From Thermococcus sp. EP1 (GTDB lineage: Archaea; Methanobacteriota_B; Thermococci; Thermococcales; Thermococcaceae): 47,429 nt of DNA. The notes below the pieces were generated by a model. It ran no database searches. It was not told where the DNA came from and was given only the letters and a program-made list of their open reading frames with translations. The stretch spans positions 1-47,429 of the forward strand of contig NZ_JXCG01000013.1 in assembly GCF_001317345.1 (NCBI RefSeq), written 5' to 3'. The translations under genes were made by a program, and so were the position numbers. This document shows positions 25,851-34,875 of the stretch, in pieces. Numbering within the stretch: the first letter of the stretch is position 1; every line of letters begins with the position of its first letter.

Positions 25851-26426
25851 GTGAACAAATATGAAAAAACAAGCCTTAACCTTCCCATTATTGTCTTCAT
25901 CCTATTCTTTGGGTTATTTTTCATATCAATGAAACCAGTGAATGGGCCTGAACTGGATTCATATGCCAACCCCACCTCTAAAGGAAACCTCTCCCTATCC
26001 CTATCCATTTCCCCAAAGGTCCTGACTCCTAATGAGAGCTTCAACCTAACCATTAGGTTGAGGAACATTGGAAACACTGATGTTAGGGTAATTCCTCCCA
26101 TGCGATGGACAAGTTTACACATTGAAATTTACTTCGAAAACGGAACCCAGATCAAATATACCGGGGCAAGACCTTCACTTCTACCCCCAACAGATGAAAA
26201 TCTAAAGATTCTCCACCCAGGAGAGGAAATCGTTAATAACTACTATTTTTCATGGAACACAAAACCCGTGCAGGGAGAGGTAAAAGACTGGTATTTTCCG
26301 TGGGAGGGTAGATATAAAGTTGTAGTTGTATACACTCCGAATATAGAATACTCAAAGAGAACTCTTCCATATTGGAAGGAGAGAGTGTTAAAAGATGAAG
26401 ATTGGTTTGAGATTAATAATCAATAG
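25851..26426 (+). CDS. Exported BsuPI/CARDB-like hypothetical protein with disputed start
   Basis: 191 residues: a hydrophobic export segment (LPIIVFILFFGLFFISM), then an immunoglobulin-like beta domain (LSISPKVLTPNESFNLTIRLRNIGNTDVRV) similar to BsuPI or CARDB-type modules, and a Trp/Tyr-rich C-terminus. The only long frame starts at GTG 25851 and has no upstream Shine-Dalgarno. GGTGA (25850-25854) instead sits at ideal spacing for the ATG at 25861, which is out of frame and stops after 23 codons. One extra A in the A6 run after that ATG would give MKKTSLNLPIIVFILFFGLF, an ordinary signal peptide. So this is either a GTG-started gene, a frameshifted gene, or one using slippage. Confidence 0.6.
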   Translation: MNKYEKTSLNLPIIVFILFFGLFFISMKPVNGPELDSYANPTSKGNLSLSLSISPKVLTPNESFNLTIRLRNIGNTDVRVIPPMRWTSLHIEIYFENGTQIKYTGARPSLLPPTDENLKILHPGEEIVNNYYFSWNTKPVQGEVKDWYFPWEGRYKVVVVYTPNIEYSKRTLPYWKERVLKDEDWFEINNQ

Positions 26427-26517
26427 CCTTGCCACGTTATTAGACGAAATTCTAACTGAGAAATACAATTAGTTAATTTTTTAAACCCTATCTTTTATTC
26501 CCACATGAACTCATGAG

Positions 26518-26573
26518 GCTCTCTCGAAGAATGCGGGTTTCCCGCGTGAGAGAGCTGAGGTTTAGAGAAACCT
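26518..26573 (+). ncRNA. Strong tandem hairpin element before tuf, possible small RNA or terminator
   Basis: GCTCTCTC (26518-26525) pairs with GAGAGAGC (26548-26555). Inside it ATGCGGG (26531-26537) pairs with CCCGCGT (26541-26547) around a TTT loop, leaving GAAGA as a one-sided bulge. A second hairpin AGGTTT-AGAG-AAACCT follows at 26558-26573. The block is clearly more GC-rich than the surrounding intergenic DNA. A TATA-like ATTTTTTAAACC at about 26477-26488 would start transcription near 26510. It ends just before the tuf TATA box, so it is not in the tuf leader. Transcription is inferred. Confidence 0.4.
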
Positions 26574-26583
26574 TTAAAAACCC
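26570..26583 (+). promoter_or_regulatory. BRE/TATA promoter of tuf
   Basis: AAACCTTTAAAAACCC, about 50 bases before the ATG, with purine-rich BRE immediately upstream; a strong archaeal promoter expected for elongation factor 1A. Confidence 0.65.
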
Positions 26584-26627
26584 ACCCTAATGAATAGACT
26601 TAGGTATAACTTTGGAGGTGTGTTAAG

Positions 26628-27914
26628 ATGGCAAAAGAGAAGCCACACGTTAATGTAGTGTTTATCGGACACGTAGACCACGGAAAGAGTACAACAATCG
26701 GAAGATTGCTCTTTGACACAGCTAACATCCCAGAGAACATCATCAAGAAGTTCGAAGAGATGGGTGAAAAAGGTAAGTCATTCAAGTTCGCTTGGGTAAT
26801 GGACAGACTCAAAGAAGAGAGAGAAAGAGGTATCACAATAGACGTTGCTCACACCAAGTTCGAGACCCCACATAGATACATCACCATTATCGACGCTCCA
26901 GGTCACAGAGACTTCGTTAAGAACATGATCACTGGTGCAAGCCAGGCTGACACCGCAATCCTTGTTGTTGCTGCTACTGATGGTGTCATGCCACAAACCA
27001 AGGAGCACGCTTTCCTTGCAAGAACACTTGGTATAAGCAACATCATCGTTGCAATAAACAAGATGGACATGGTCAAATACGATGAGAAAAAGTTCAAAGA
27101 GGTTTCTGAGCAAGTTAAGAAACTCCTCATGATGCTCGGTTACAAGAACTTCCCAATCATTCCAATCAGCGCTTGGGAAGGCGACAACGTAGTTAAGAAG
27201 AGCGAAAACATGCCATGGTACAACGGCCCCACACTCATAGAGGCTCTTGACCAAGTTCCAGAACCAGAGAAGCCCATTGATAAACCACTCAGAATCCCAA
27301 TCCAAGATGTTTACTCAATTAAGGGTGTCGGTACAGTCCCAGTTGGTAGAGTTGAGACTGGAAAACTTAAGGTCGGTGACGTTGTTATCTTCGAGCCAGC
27401 CTCAACAATATTCCACAAGCCAATACAAGGTGAAGTTAAGAGCATTGAGATGCACCACGAATCAATGCCCGAGGCCCTTCCAGGTGACAACATTGGTTTC
27501 AACGTCAGAGGTGTCGGTAAGAACGATATCAAGAGAGGTGACGTAGCAGGTCACTCAACCAACCCACCAACAGTTGTCAGACCAAAGGACACATTCAAGG
27601 CCCAGATTATCGTTCTCAACCACCCAACAGCAATTACAATCGGTTACACCCCAGTTCTCCACGCCCACACAACACAGGTTGCAGTTAGATTCGAGCAACT
27701 CCTTGCTAAGCTCGACCCAAGAACAGGTAACATAGTAGAAGAGAACCCACAATTCATCAAGACCGGTGACTCAGCTATCGTTCTCCTCAGACCAACCAAG
27801 CCAATGGTCATTGAGCCAGTTAAGGAGTTACCACAACTCGGTAGATTCGCTATCAGAGATATGGGTCAAACAGTTGCAGCTGGTATGGTTATATCCATCC
27901 AGAAGGGCGAGTGA
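26628..27914 (+). CDS. tuf: Translation elongation factor aEF-1A
   Basis: 428-residue archaeal EF-1 alpha, the GTPase delivering aminoacyl-tRNA to the ribosome. G1 is [15 protein letters not shown]2 includes ERGITID, G3 is [13 protein letters not shown]4 is NKMD and G5 is ISAWEGD. Domains 2 and 3 complete the expected length. GGAGGTG precedes the ATG. Codon use is noticeably more C-ending and regular than in neighbours, as in highly expressed genes. rpsJ follows after 67 bases, then tRNA-Ser. Confidence 0.98.
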   Translation: MAKEKPHVNVVFIGHVDHGKSTTIGRLLFDTANIPENIIKKFEEMGEKGKSFKFAWVMDRLKEERERGITIDVAHTKFETPHRYITIIDAPGHRDFVKNMITGASQADTAILVVAATDGVMPQTKEHAFLARTLGISNIIVAINKMDMVKYDEKKFKEVSEQVKKLLMMLGYKNFPIIPISAWEGDNVVKKSENMPWYNGPTLIEALDQVPEPEKPIDKPLRIPIQDVYSIKGVGTVPVGRVETGKLKVGDVVIFEPASTIFHKPIQGEVKSIEMHHESMPEALPGDNIGFNVRGVGKNDIKRGDVAGHSTNPPTVVRPKDTFKAQIIVLNHPTAITIGYTPVLHAHTTQVAVRFEQLLAKLDPRTGNIVEENPQFIKTGDSAIVLLRPTKPMVIEPVKELPQLGRFAIRDMGQTVAAGMVISIQKGE

Positions 27915-27981
27915 AGCCCTTCTCTAGCCTTTTCCTTTAACATTATTAATTTTATCATTAGAGCTTATAGAGGTGACAAAA

Positions 27982-28290
27982 ATGCAAAAGGCAAGAATTA
28001 AACTGGCGAGCACAAACATAAGTGCTCTTAATGAGGTTACAGATCAAATCAAGCAAATTGCAGAGAGAACTGGTGTTAGAATGAGCGGGCCAATACCATT
28101 GCCAACAAAGAGAATAAGGATCACCACAAGAAAGAGCCCAGATGGCGAAGGAAGTGCAACTTTTGATAGGTTTGAGCTTAGAGTCCACAAGAGACTCATT
28201 GACATTGAAGCTGACGAGAGAGCTATGAGGCAAATTATGAGAATTCGCGTTCCTGAGGATGTTACTATTGAGATTGAGCTCGTCTCATGA
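27982..28290 (+). CDS. rpsJ: 30S ribosomal protein S10
   Basis: 102-residue S10 (uS10). Diagnostic stretches are [40 protein letters not shown] and [20 protein letters not shown]. The frame extends to a GTG at 27973, but GAGGTGAC lies before the ATG at 27982. The tuf-rpsJ-tRNA-Ser order is common in Thermococcales, and the tRNA begins 17 bases after the stop, implying a shared transcript. Confidence 0.97.
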   Translation: MQKARIKLASTNISALNEVTDQIKQIAERTGVRMSGPIPLPTKRIRITTRKSPDGEGSATFDRFELRVHKRLIDIEADERAMRQIMRIRVPEDVTIEIELVS

Positions 28291-28307
28291 TTCTCATTAT
28301 TTTTAGC

Positions 28308-28395
28308 GCCGGGGTAGCCTAGCCTGGGAAGGCGCGGGCCTGGAGAGTCCGTGGGCGTTAAGCCCGCCAGGGTTCAAATCCCTGCCCCGGCGCCA
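28308..28395 (+). tRNA. tRNA-Ser (anticodon GGA)
   Basis: Class II tRNA. Acceptor GCCGGGG (28308-28314) pairs with CCCCGGC (28385-28391). The D arm is GCCTAGCCTGGGAAGGC, and the anticodon stem CGGGC/GTCCG has loop CTGGAGA (anticodon GGA). The variable arm TGGGCGTTAAGCCCGC is long, as in serine tRNAs. The T arm is CAGGGTTCAAATCCCTG, the discriminator is G, and CCA is encoded. No intron. Confidence 0.95.
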
Positions 28396-28440
28396 ACACT
28401 CTTATAAGTCCTCTTTTCTCATCCACCTTGGTGAAGTGTC

Positions 28441-28779
28441 ATGGAAGACTACCTCAAGCTTATTCCAAAGAGACTAGATAAAATTGAGCTGAGAAAAATT
28501 GATAATAAATATTACCTTTTAATCCCTATGAGTTCTCGATTAGATTTTCTCGCAAGAAAGCTCCATGGGGAATATAGACGACTCGAACTTGATGAAGTGG
28601 GAGCTTTCATATGGGAACTATGCGATGGAACAAGAACAATAGAACAAATTGGAAAGAAAGTCAAAGAAAAATTTGGAGAAGAAGCTGAACCATTATATGA
28701 ACGCCTTGTAACGTTCATCCTTGAATTGTACAAGAGAAACCTTATTCTCTTGGGTGGATGGGATGAACAAAGAGATTGA
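28441..28779 (+). CDS. PqqD-like (RRE-fold) protein
   Basis: 112 residues. The segment LDEVGAFIWELCDGTRTIEQIGKKVKEKFG is the PqqD/RiPP-recognition-element winged-helix signature, followed by a helix-rich C-terminus (YERLVTFILELYKRNLILL). PqqD proteins normally present a precursor peptide to a radical SAM or maturation enzyme, but no precursor or radical SAM gene is next door. Alternatively it is a stand-alone member of unknown role. TATA-like CTTATAAG at about 28401-28408 and GGTGAAG before the ATG support it. The last 17 bases overlap the transporter gene, so the two are translationally linked. Confidence 0.78.
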   Translation: MEDYLKLIPKRLDKIELRKIDNKYYLLIPMSSRLDFLARKLHGEYRRLELDEVGAFIWELCDGTRTIEQIGKKVKEKFGEEAEPLYERLVTFILELYKRNLILLGGWDEQRD

Positions 28780-29611
28780 AGGCACTCTTTTAGCTTTTAT
28801 AGGAATGTTTCTATATGGAATAGAACCTGTAGTTATAAAAGCAAATCCAGCAAATCCTATGAGTTTTGCAGCGTTTTCTGCCATTATTGCCTCTTTTATT
28901 CTTTGGTCAATTGTTTTTTCAACCTCAAGCTGGAAAGATGTTAAAGAAAATCCACAATATATACCCAAAGCCGTCCTTGTAGGAATATTTGGAACTGCCC
29001 TAGCATACATAGCATATTCCTACGGAGCCCAGCTTAGTACTGCAATAAATGCCTCACTAATAACAAGAGCCGAAGTCCTTTTTTCCTTTGTGCTCGCTTA
29101 TATCCTATTACGAGAAAGAATAACAAGAAAACAGATCCTTTGGTCTGTTTTGATCCTTTTAGGACTCATCTTAGTGATAACTCAAGGTAAACCTGTTGTT
29201 CCTAAAAAAGGAGATTTACTTCTTCTGTTAGTCCCGTTATTTTGGCAAAGTGGACATGTAATAGCAAAGAAGCTTCCTTACAACCCATTTCTTATAGCAG
29301 CTTTTCGAAACACCTTTGGAGGAATTTTACTTTTCATACTCGCCCTTCCCCAAGGCCTTGAATTCTCAAAATTTGCAATAGCCGAAGCTATCATACTTTC
29401 CATCGGCCAAGTCATATGGTATCTATCAATAAAACGTATAAACCTCTCAAAAGCCACCGCCATAATTACTCCCGCCCCAGCCGTGGCAATTGGGATAGCT
29501 CTACTCCTAGGAGAGAAGTTTACAAGCTATCATATGATTGGTTTCATTCTGATAACTATAGGGACTCTCATGGTAAGTAGAATAAAAAGTGAATTAAAAG
29601 AGCCTGCTTAA
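28763..29611 (+). CDS. EamA/DMT-superfamily transporter
   Basis: 282-residue membrane protein with ten predicted helices in two homologous EamA halves, a drug/metabolite transporter. Typical features are LAFIGMFLYGIEPVVIK at the start, SYGAQLSTAINASLITRAEVLF, RERITRKQILWSVLILLGLI and the second repeat ending VAIGIALLLGEKF. The frame opens at 28721, but GGTGG before the ATG at 28763 (MNKEIEGTLL) fits better. Substrate unknown. The gene converges on the aminotransferase gene with an 18-base overlap. Confidence 0.9.
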   Translation: MNKEIEGTLLAFIGMFLYGIEPVVIKANPANPMSFAAFSAIIASFILWSIVFSTSSWKDVKENPQYIPKAVLVGIFGTALAYIAYSYGAQLSTAINASLITRAEVLFSFVLAYILLRERITRKQILWSVLILLGLILVITQGKPVVPKKGDLLLLLVPLFWQSGHVIAKKLPYNPFLIAAFRNTFGGILLFILALPQGLEFSKFAIAEAIILSIGQVIWYLSIKRINLSKATAIITPAPAVAIGIALLLGEKFTSYHMIGFILITIGTLMVSRIKSELKEPA

Positions 29612-30667
29612 AAGGTCCTTCTCATTTTTTGGAACCCTTAATCTAACATATGAGTTATTCAAAGGTTTGAATGCTGACCCTGGTACTGTCAATACCCCTC
29701 TTTCCAAAAAATAATGGTAAATATCTCCTTCTCCACTAACAAGCATTATTGGAGTTTGTGGATGAGTTTCAGCTATTTGAAACACCCTCTTGAGGGCGTG
29801 GATTATTTTCTGTTTTATAGTTGCTATTTGCCTTCTGCTATTTTCCAAGAAATTTTGATCTTTAAGTGCTTCGACTGCTAATACCTCACCAATCGCACTT
29901 ATTGGAAAAGGAAGATCTACCTTTTCATAGAGCTTCCCAAGCTCTTTGTTCTTTATAACTGCATATCCTACTCTCATTGAAGCCAAGCCAAAGCCCTTGG
30001 AAAATGAACGCAAGATAATTAGATTATCCGAGCTTAAGTTTATGGCTGATTCTTTCTTTTCAACAAAATCTCCATAGGCCTCATCTATCAACACCAAGAC
30101 CCCTTTTCGACTAGCTTCCTCCACGATCTCCTCCACTTCTTTGAGTTTTAACACTTGGCCAGTGGGATTGTGTGGGTTATCAAGATAAAGCAGAACATGA
30201 TCCTCAGTTATTGAGTGAATAAGGTCATCTAAATCAATCCTAAAATTATTTTCCTTTTTCAAAAAAACTGGAGTATAAACTCCTCCCATGGCAACTACAT
30301 CGCTGACATATCTAGTATATTGAGGAGAAACTCCAAGAACTTTAGATCCATTTCTTATTACAAACTTGTTTACTTTTTCAAAACATCCCATGGAACCGTA
30401 TCCAAAGAAAATACTTTCCTTTTCAATACCCCAATACTCAGATAGAGCATTTCTAAGTTCAGTATACTTAACATCAGGATATCTAGAAATGTCTATCTCA
30501 ATAGTTTTTAGCTTTCTTTTTACTCTTTCTGGAGTCCCAAATGGATTTGTCCCAAGAGAGCAGTCAAGTATATCATCTTTATGTAGGAGTTTATCAGCAT
30601 AACCCCCTGGAATTTCAACATCAAAAAGTTCCCTTCGGATTTTATCTCTCCACTTCACAATGATCAC
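29594..30667 (-). CDS. HisC-like class I/II aminotransferase
   Basis: 357-residue PLP aminotransferase of the histidinol-phosphate/CobD-like group. Motifs include [14 protein letters not shown] at the N-terminus, [24 protein letters not shown] and the PLP-Lys loop [17 protein letters not shown]. The C-terminal substrate Arg lies in [10 protein letters not shown]. No other his or cob gene is in view, so the substrate could be histidinol phosphate, an aromatic amino acid or threonine phosphate. Its GTG start overlaps the panB stop by four bases (GTGA), so the two are cotranscribed; a link to pantothenate or branched-chain metabolism is possible but unproven. Confidence 0.87.
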   Translation of the reverse strand: MIIVKWRDKIRRELFDVEIPGGYADKLLHKDDILDCSLGTNPFGTPERVKRKLKTIEIDISRYPDVKYTELRNALSEYWGIEKESIFFGYGSMGCFEKVNKFVIRNGSKVLGVSPQYTRYVSDVVAMGGVYTPVFLKKENNFRIDLDDLIHSITEDHVLLYLDNPHNPTGQVLKLKEVEEIVEEASRKGVLVLIDEAYGDFVEKKESAINLSSDNLIILRSFSKGFGLASMRVGYAVIKNKELGKLYEKVDLPFPISAIGEVLAVEALKDQNFLENSRRQIATIKQKIIHALKRVFQIAETHPQTPIMLVSGEGDIYHYFLERGVLTVPGSAFKPLNNSYVRLRVPKNEKDLLSRLF

Positions 30668-31530
30668 TCTTCCAATTCATCCTCTAGCAATTTTTCCATT
30701 ACCCTCTGCTTTTTCTTTTCGAAATCCTCTTTATCCAAGAACTCCCAGTAATACTTTCCACTGGGGAATCTTCCTTCTTTTACTTCTTCTCTATAATTTT
30801 CCAATGCTAATTGGATTATGCTCCTTAGATCAGCATATTTCTTAACAAACGGGGGTGCATGCTCATAGACCCCTAGTAAATCATGCCAAACCAAAACTTG
30901 GCCATCACAATGGGGACCAGACCCTATTCCAATAGTTGGTATATTGACTTCCTCTGTAACAAGTTTGGCTACATCAGAGAGCACAAACTCCAAAACAACT
31001 GCAAATGCCCCAGCTTTTTCCAAAGCCTTTGCATCTTTAATAATTTCTTCAATTTCTTCTTCTGTCTCCCCAGTTATGTGATATCCTCCCAAACGAAGGT
31101 ATCTTTGTGGTGTAAGCCCAGTATGGCCCATAACAGGTATTCCAGCTCTAACAAGTCTCTTAACGAGTTTTCTATGATCGTAACCCCCTTCAATTTTCAC
31201 TGCATCTGCTCCTGCTTGAATCAACCGGGCCGCATTTTTCATACCTTCTTCAATACTCACTTCATAACTCATAAATGGCATATCAGCCAGAACTAAGCCC
31301 CGTTTAACAGCTTTGGCTACAGCCCTAGTGTGATAAAGCATCTGATCCATAGTGACATTTAAGGTATTTTCATCTCCATAAACCACCATTCCAAGAGAAT
31401 CCCCTACAAAAATAATGTCAATTCCAGCTTTGTCCGCTATGAGTGCAGAGGGATAGTCGTACGCTGTAACCATTACTATCTTCTCTTTCCCTTTCATTTC
31501 CATAATCTTCTTCACTGTTATTTGTCTCAT
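30664..31530 (-). CDS. panB: 3-methyl-2-oxobutanoate hydroxymethyltransferase
   Basis: 288-residue ketopantoate hydroxymethyltransferase, the first committed enzyme of archaeal CoA synthesis, using methylene-tetrahydropterin. Conserved pieces: [37 protein letters not shown] (metal site), [30 protein letters not shown] and [27 protein letters not shown] precedes the ATG. It is the first gene of a pair with the HisC-like aminotransferase and is divergent from the archease gene. Confidence 0.96.
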   Translation of the reverse strand: MRQITVKKIMEMKGKEKIVMVTAYDYPSALIADKAGIDIIFVGDSLGMVVYGDENTLNVTMDQMLYHTRAVAKAVKRGLVLADMPFMSYEVSIEEGMKNAARLIQAGADAVKIEGGYDHRKLVKRLVRAGIPVMGHTGLTPQRYLRLGGYHITGETEEEIEEIIKDAKALEKAGAFAVVLEFVLSDVAKLVTEEVNIPTIGIGSGPHCDGQVLVWHDLLGVYEHAPPFVKKYADLRSIIQLALENYREEVKEGRFPSGKYYWEFLDKEDFEKKKQRVMEKLLEDELEE

Positions 31531-31589
31531 GATGCTCTCCCCTAAACCCTAATAAACTTGGGGAAATATTAACCTATCGGGTGAGAGAG

Positions 31590-32015
31590 ATGAAAAAGTG
31601 GGAACATTATGAACATACTGCAGACATTGGAATAAGAGGTTATGGGGATACTCTAGAAGAGGCCTTTGAATCAGTTGCCATAGCCCTTTTTGACGTTATG
31701 GTAGATGTGAGAAAAGTTGAGAAAAAAGAAGCGAGACACGTCGAAGCTGAGGGAGAAGATTTACAGTCACTCTTATATGATTTCCTTGAAAGACTTCTAA
31801 TCCTCCACGATGTGGAAGGTCTAGTTTTTAGAGACTTCGATGTAAAAATAGAAAAGAGCAAAGAAGGATATAAGTTAAAAGCAGTAGCCTATGGGGAGCA
31901 TTTAAGTGAAAAACATGAACCAAAAGAAGAAGTTAAAGCAATAACTTATCATGAAATGGAAATAAAACGGCTTGAAGATGGTAAATGGATGGTTCAGCTT
32001 GTCCCGGATATTTGA
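31590..32015 (+). CDS. Archease
   Basis: 141-residue archease, a small chaperone-like protein. In archaea it stimulates RtcB RNA ligase and, as shown in P. abyssi, keeps the neighbouring tRNA m5C methyltransferase soluble and specific. It shows the family features [20 protein letters not shown] with the conserved Asp, [16 protein letters not shown] and [11 protein letters not shown]. The frame opens at 31581, but GGGTGAGAGAG before the ATG at 31590 decides the start. The methyltransferase follows after nine bases and RtcB lies 1.4 kb downstream on the same strand. Confidence 0.94.
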   Translation: MKKWEHYEHTADIGIRGYGDTLEEAFESVAIALFDVMVDVRKVEKKEARHVEAEGEDLQSLLYDFLERLLILHDVEGLVFRDFDVKIEKSKEGYKLKAVAYGEHLSEKHEPKEEVKAITYHEMEIKRLEDGKWMVQLVPDI

Positions 32016-32024
32016 GGTGATCAG

Positions 32025-32939
32025 ATGGAAGAAGTATTAAAAATAAATAGATCATTCTACGAGAGATATTCCCAACTTGATGAGAGCAAAGAATTCTGGA
32101 ATCTCTTACTTACCCCTTTAAGACAAAGCATACGAATAAACACCTTAAAAGCCCCATTAGATTATGTCAAGTCCAGATTAGAGGAAAAATACGAACTCGA
32201 ACCAATTCCATGGGTAAAGGAGGGATTTTTCATAAATACTCGCGAGTTTGGAAAGATGATAGAATATTCACTAGGACTCGTTTTTCCTCAAGAAGCCTCT
32301 TCCATGATACCCCCTGTAGTCTTAGACCCCAAACCTGGAGAACTCGTACTTGATATGGCAGCCGCTCCTGGTGCAAAAACAACCCAATTAGCACAACGCA
32401 TGGAAAATGAAGGGTGCATAATAGCCAATGACATGAAAAAATGGCGTGTCAATGTATTAATAGCTAATTTAAATCGATTTGGAGTATTAAATACAAAGGT
32501 TACTGTCAAAGATGGAGCATATTTTAGTCGGTTTGAGAATACCTTTGATAAAGTACTTTTAGATGCCCCTTGTTCAAGTGTGGGAATGATACGAAAAAGC
32601 TTCAAGTTCCTAAATGACTGGAGCATGAAAAAGGTAATTATGTATTCTAACATCCAAAAAAAGCTTATACTGGCTGCGTACAAAGCTTTAAAACCAGGCG
32701 GAATACTTGTGTACTCCACATGTACAATAGATCCTTTTGAAAATGAGGAAATTGTAGACTATCTCCTTCGTAAAACCGATGCAAAGCTCGAAAAAATAAA
32801 TATCCCCTTGAAATCTACCCCACCAGTTTTGGAATTCGAAGGAAGGAAATACTCTGAGGAGGTGAAAAAGTGTCTAAGGCTACATCCAGAGGACAACAAC
32901 ACAGAGGCGTTCTTTGTGGCAAGGATAAGGAAGCCATGA
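32025..32939 (+). CDS. tRNA/rRNA cytosine-C5 methyltransferase, NSUN/Trm4 family
   Basis: 304-residue Rossmann methyltransferase. The SAM site is VLDMAAAPGAKTTQLAQRM. The two family cysteines are in LLDAPCSSVGMIR (motif IV, DAPC) and VYSTCTIDPFENEE (motif VI, TC), so the covalent m5C mechanism should be intact. The N-terminal part is the RNA-recognition region QSIRINTLKAP. The classical GAGGTGATC ribosome binding site precedes the ATG. The PUA-like domain usual at the C-terminus of RsmF-type enzymes is missing here; it is encoded by the next gene, which starts inside this one's stop codon (ATGA). Confidence 0.95.
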   Translation: MEEVLKINRSFYERYSQLDESKEFWNLLLTPLRQSIRINTLKAPLDYVKSRLEEKYELEPIPWVKEGFFINTREFGKMIEYSLGLVFPQEASSMIPPVVLDPKPGELVLDMAAAPGAKTTQLAQRMENEGCIIANDMKKWRVNVLIANLNRFGVLNTKVTVKDGAYFSRFENTFDKVLLDAPCSSVGMIRKSFKFLNDWSMKKVIMYSNIQKKLILAAYKALKPGGILVYSTCTIDPFENEEIVDYLLRKTDAKLEKINIPLKSTPPVLEFEGRKYSEEVKKCLRLHPEDNNTEAFFVARIRKP

Positions 32940-33340
32940 ATAAAAAAGTAAAAGAGATGCTCATAGAACAGTATGGATATGCACCAGATCTAGTTTTTGA
33001 AGTTAAGCCAAACAGAAGAGTTTACGCTTACAAGCCCTGCTCATTTAATCCTAGGGTATATACCGAAAAAGGCATTTACTTTGGGAAAATTGAGAGTGAT
33101 GGAATAAGACTAACCATAGAGGGAGCATTCCTAGTTGGTCCGAAGGGTCAAAAAAACATAGTTGAAGTCGATAAAGAAAAAGCTAAGCTGTGGTTGGCTG
33201 GGAAAGATCTAAAAATCAGTGAAAAGATAAATGGATGGGTAATACTAAAATGGGGCCAGTACTACCTTGGATGTGGAAAAGCTAAAGAGGGGATTATAAA
33301 AAATTATGTACCCAAAGAGCGGAGAATTAATCTCGAATAA
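32936..33340 (+). CDS. Detached PUA-like RNA-binding domain protein (RsmF C-terminal type)
   Basis: 134 residues starting MNKKVKEMLIEQYGYAPDLV. Patterns such as GIYFGKIESDGIRLTIEGAF, VDKEKAKLWLAGKDL and ILKWGQYYLGCGKAKEGIIKNYVPKERR-like ends (GWxxxxxGxxxLGxGK...KNxxPKxxR) fit the PUA-like domain fused to bacterial RsmF methyltransferases. Here it is a separate protein whose ATG overlaps the methyltransferase stop by four bases. The longer frame from 32870 lies wholly inside the upstream gene and is not the start. Inference: the two proteins work together as a split two-subunit enzyme. Confidence 0.8.
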   Translation: MNKKVKEMLIEQYGYAPDLVFEVKPNRRVYAYKPCSFNPRVYTEKGIYFGKIESDGIRLTIEGAFLVGPKGQKNIVEVDKEKAKLWLAGKDLKISEKINGWVILKWGQYYLGCGKAKEGIIKNYVPKERRINLE

Positions 33341-33388
33341 CACAATCTTTTAAAGTTTTGAGAGTTATTTAATAGTGAGGTGAGGAGA

Positions 33389-34831
33389 ATGGAGATACCC
33401 TTGAAGAGATTGGATAAGATAAGGTGGGAAATACCCAAGTTTAATAGGAGAATGAGAGTTCCTGGAAGAGTTTATGCTGACGACACTTTACTTCAAAAAA
33501 TGCGTCAAGACAAAACTTTAGAACAGGCCACCAATGTGGCCATGCTTCCCGGAATTTATAAATATTCTATCGTAATGCCCGATGGCCACCAAGGATATGG
33601 TTTTCCAATAGGTGGTGTAGCTGCTTTTGATGTAAAAGAGGGTGTGATAAGCCCTGGGGGCGTCGGATATGACATTAACTGCGGTGTCAGGCTTATTAGG
33701 ACCAATTTAGTGGAGAAAGAAGTGAGACCAAAGATTAAACAGCTCATTGATACCCTATTCAAAAACGTCCCAAGTGGCCTCGGAAGCAAGGGAAGGATCA
33801 GACTTCACTGGACTCAGTTGGATGATGTACTAGCTGACGGAGCAAAATGGGCTGTAGATAATGGTTACGGATGGAAAGATGATTTAGAGCACTTAGAAGA
33901 AGGAGGAAGAATGGAAGGAGCAAATCCAAACGCCGTTAGTCAAAAAGCAAAACAACGGGGAGCGCCCCAATTAGGGTCACTCGGAAGTGGAAATCACTTC
34001 TTAGAAATTCAAGTTGTTGACAAGGTCTTTAATGAAGAAATTGCCAAGGCATATGGGCTTTTTGAGGGCCAAATCGTGGTAATGGTACATACAGGATCGA
34101 GGGGTCTTGGGCATCAGGTGGCCAGCGACTACCTGAGAATTATGGAAAAAGCAAACAGAAAGTATAACGTCCCATGGCCCGATAGAGAACTTGTTAGTGT
34201 TCCATTCCAAACCGAAGAAGGACAAAGATACTTTAGTGCTATGAAGGCAGCAGCAAACTTCGCTTGGGCAAATAGACAAATGATTACTCACTGGGTAAGA
34301 GAGAGCTTTGAGGAAGTATTTAAACAAAAGGCAGAAGACTTAGGAATGCACATAGTTTACGATGTAGCCCACAACATAGCAAAGGTAGAAGAGCACGAAG
34401 TTAACGGAAGAAAGATCAAAGTCGTAGTCCACAGAAAGGGTGCCACACGAGCATTCCCTGCTGGACATGAAGCAATCCCCAAAGCATATCGTGATGTTGG
34501 GCAACCAGTATTAATTCCTGGCTCCATGGGTACAGCAAGCTATGTATTGGCAGGTGCTGAGGGCTCAATGAGAGAAACATTTGGAAGTACATGTCACGGT
34601 GCAGGGAGAGTTTTGAGCAGACATGCTGCAACAAGACAGTTTAGAGGAGATAGACTCAGGAATGAGCTCATGCAGAGAGGAATATACATCAGGGCAGCAA
34701 GCATGAGGGTTGTAGCCGAGGAGGCACCAGGAGCTTACAAGAACGTTGATAACGTCGTTAGAGTTGTACACGAAGCAGGAATAGCTAATCTTGTTGCAAG
34801 GATGAGACCCATCGGAGTTGCAAAAGGTTGA
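33389..34831 (+). CDS. rtcB: RNA-splicing ligase RtcB
   Basis: 480-residue GTP- and Mn-dependent 3'-phosphate/5'-OH RNA ligase that joins tRNA exons. Metal ligands correspond to P. horikoshii RtcB numbering: Cys98 in [11 protein letters not shown], then [24 protein letters not shown] and [10 protein letters not shown]. The guanylylated His is in [13 protein letters not shown]. There is no intein at Cys98, where P. horikoshii RtcB carries one. The frame opens at 33380, but GGTGAGGAG before the ATG at 33389 sets the start. It belongs with the upstream archease-methyltransferase genes. Confidence 0.96.
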   Translation: MEIPLKRLDKIRWEIPKFNRRMRVPGRVYADDTLLQKMRQDKTLEQATNVAMLPGIYKYSIVMPDGHQGYGFPIGGVAAFDVKEGVISPGGVGYDINCGVRLIRTNLVEKEVRPKIKQLIDTLFKNVPSGLGSKGRIRLHWTQLDDVLADGAKWAVDNGYGWKDDLEHLEEGGRMEGANPNAVSQKAKQRGAPQLGSLGSGNHFLEIQVVDKVFNEEIAKAYGLFEGQIVVMVHTGSRGLGHQVASDYLRIMEKANRKYNVPWPDRELVSVPFQTEEGQRYFSAMKAAANFAWANRQMITHWVRESFEEVFKQKAEDLGMHIVYDVAHNIAKVEEHEVNGRKIKVVVHRKGATRAFPAGHEAIPKAYRDVGQPVLIPGSMGTASYVLAGAEGSMRETFGSTCHGAGRVLSRHAATRQFRGDRLRNELMQRGIYIRAASMRVVAEEAPGAYKNVDNVVRVVHEAGIANLVARMRPIGVAKG

Positions 34832-34875
34832 TCCTTATTTTTAAATTTTCCAATTCTAGTTAAAAAGAGAAAACC

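Noticed and set aside
26778-27305. 175-codon open frame antisense to tuf
   Set aside because: Long antisense frames are common opposite highly biased genes. No ribosome binding site, promoter or recognisable protein.
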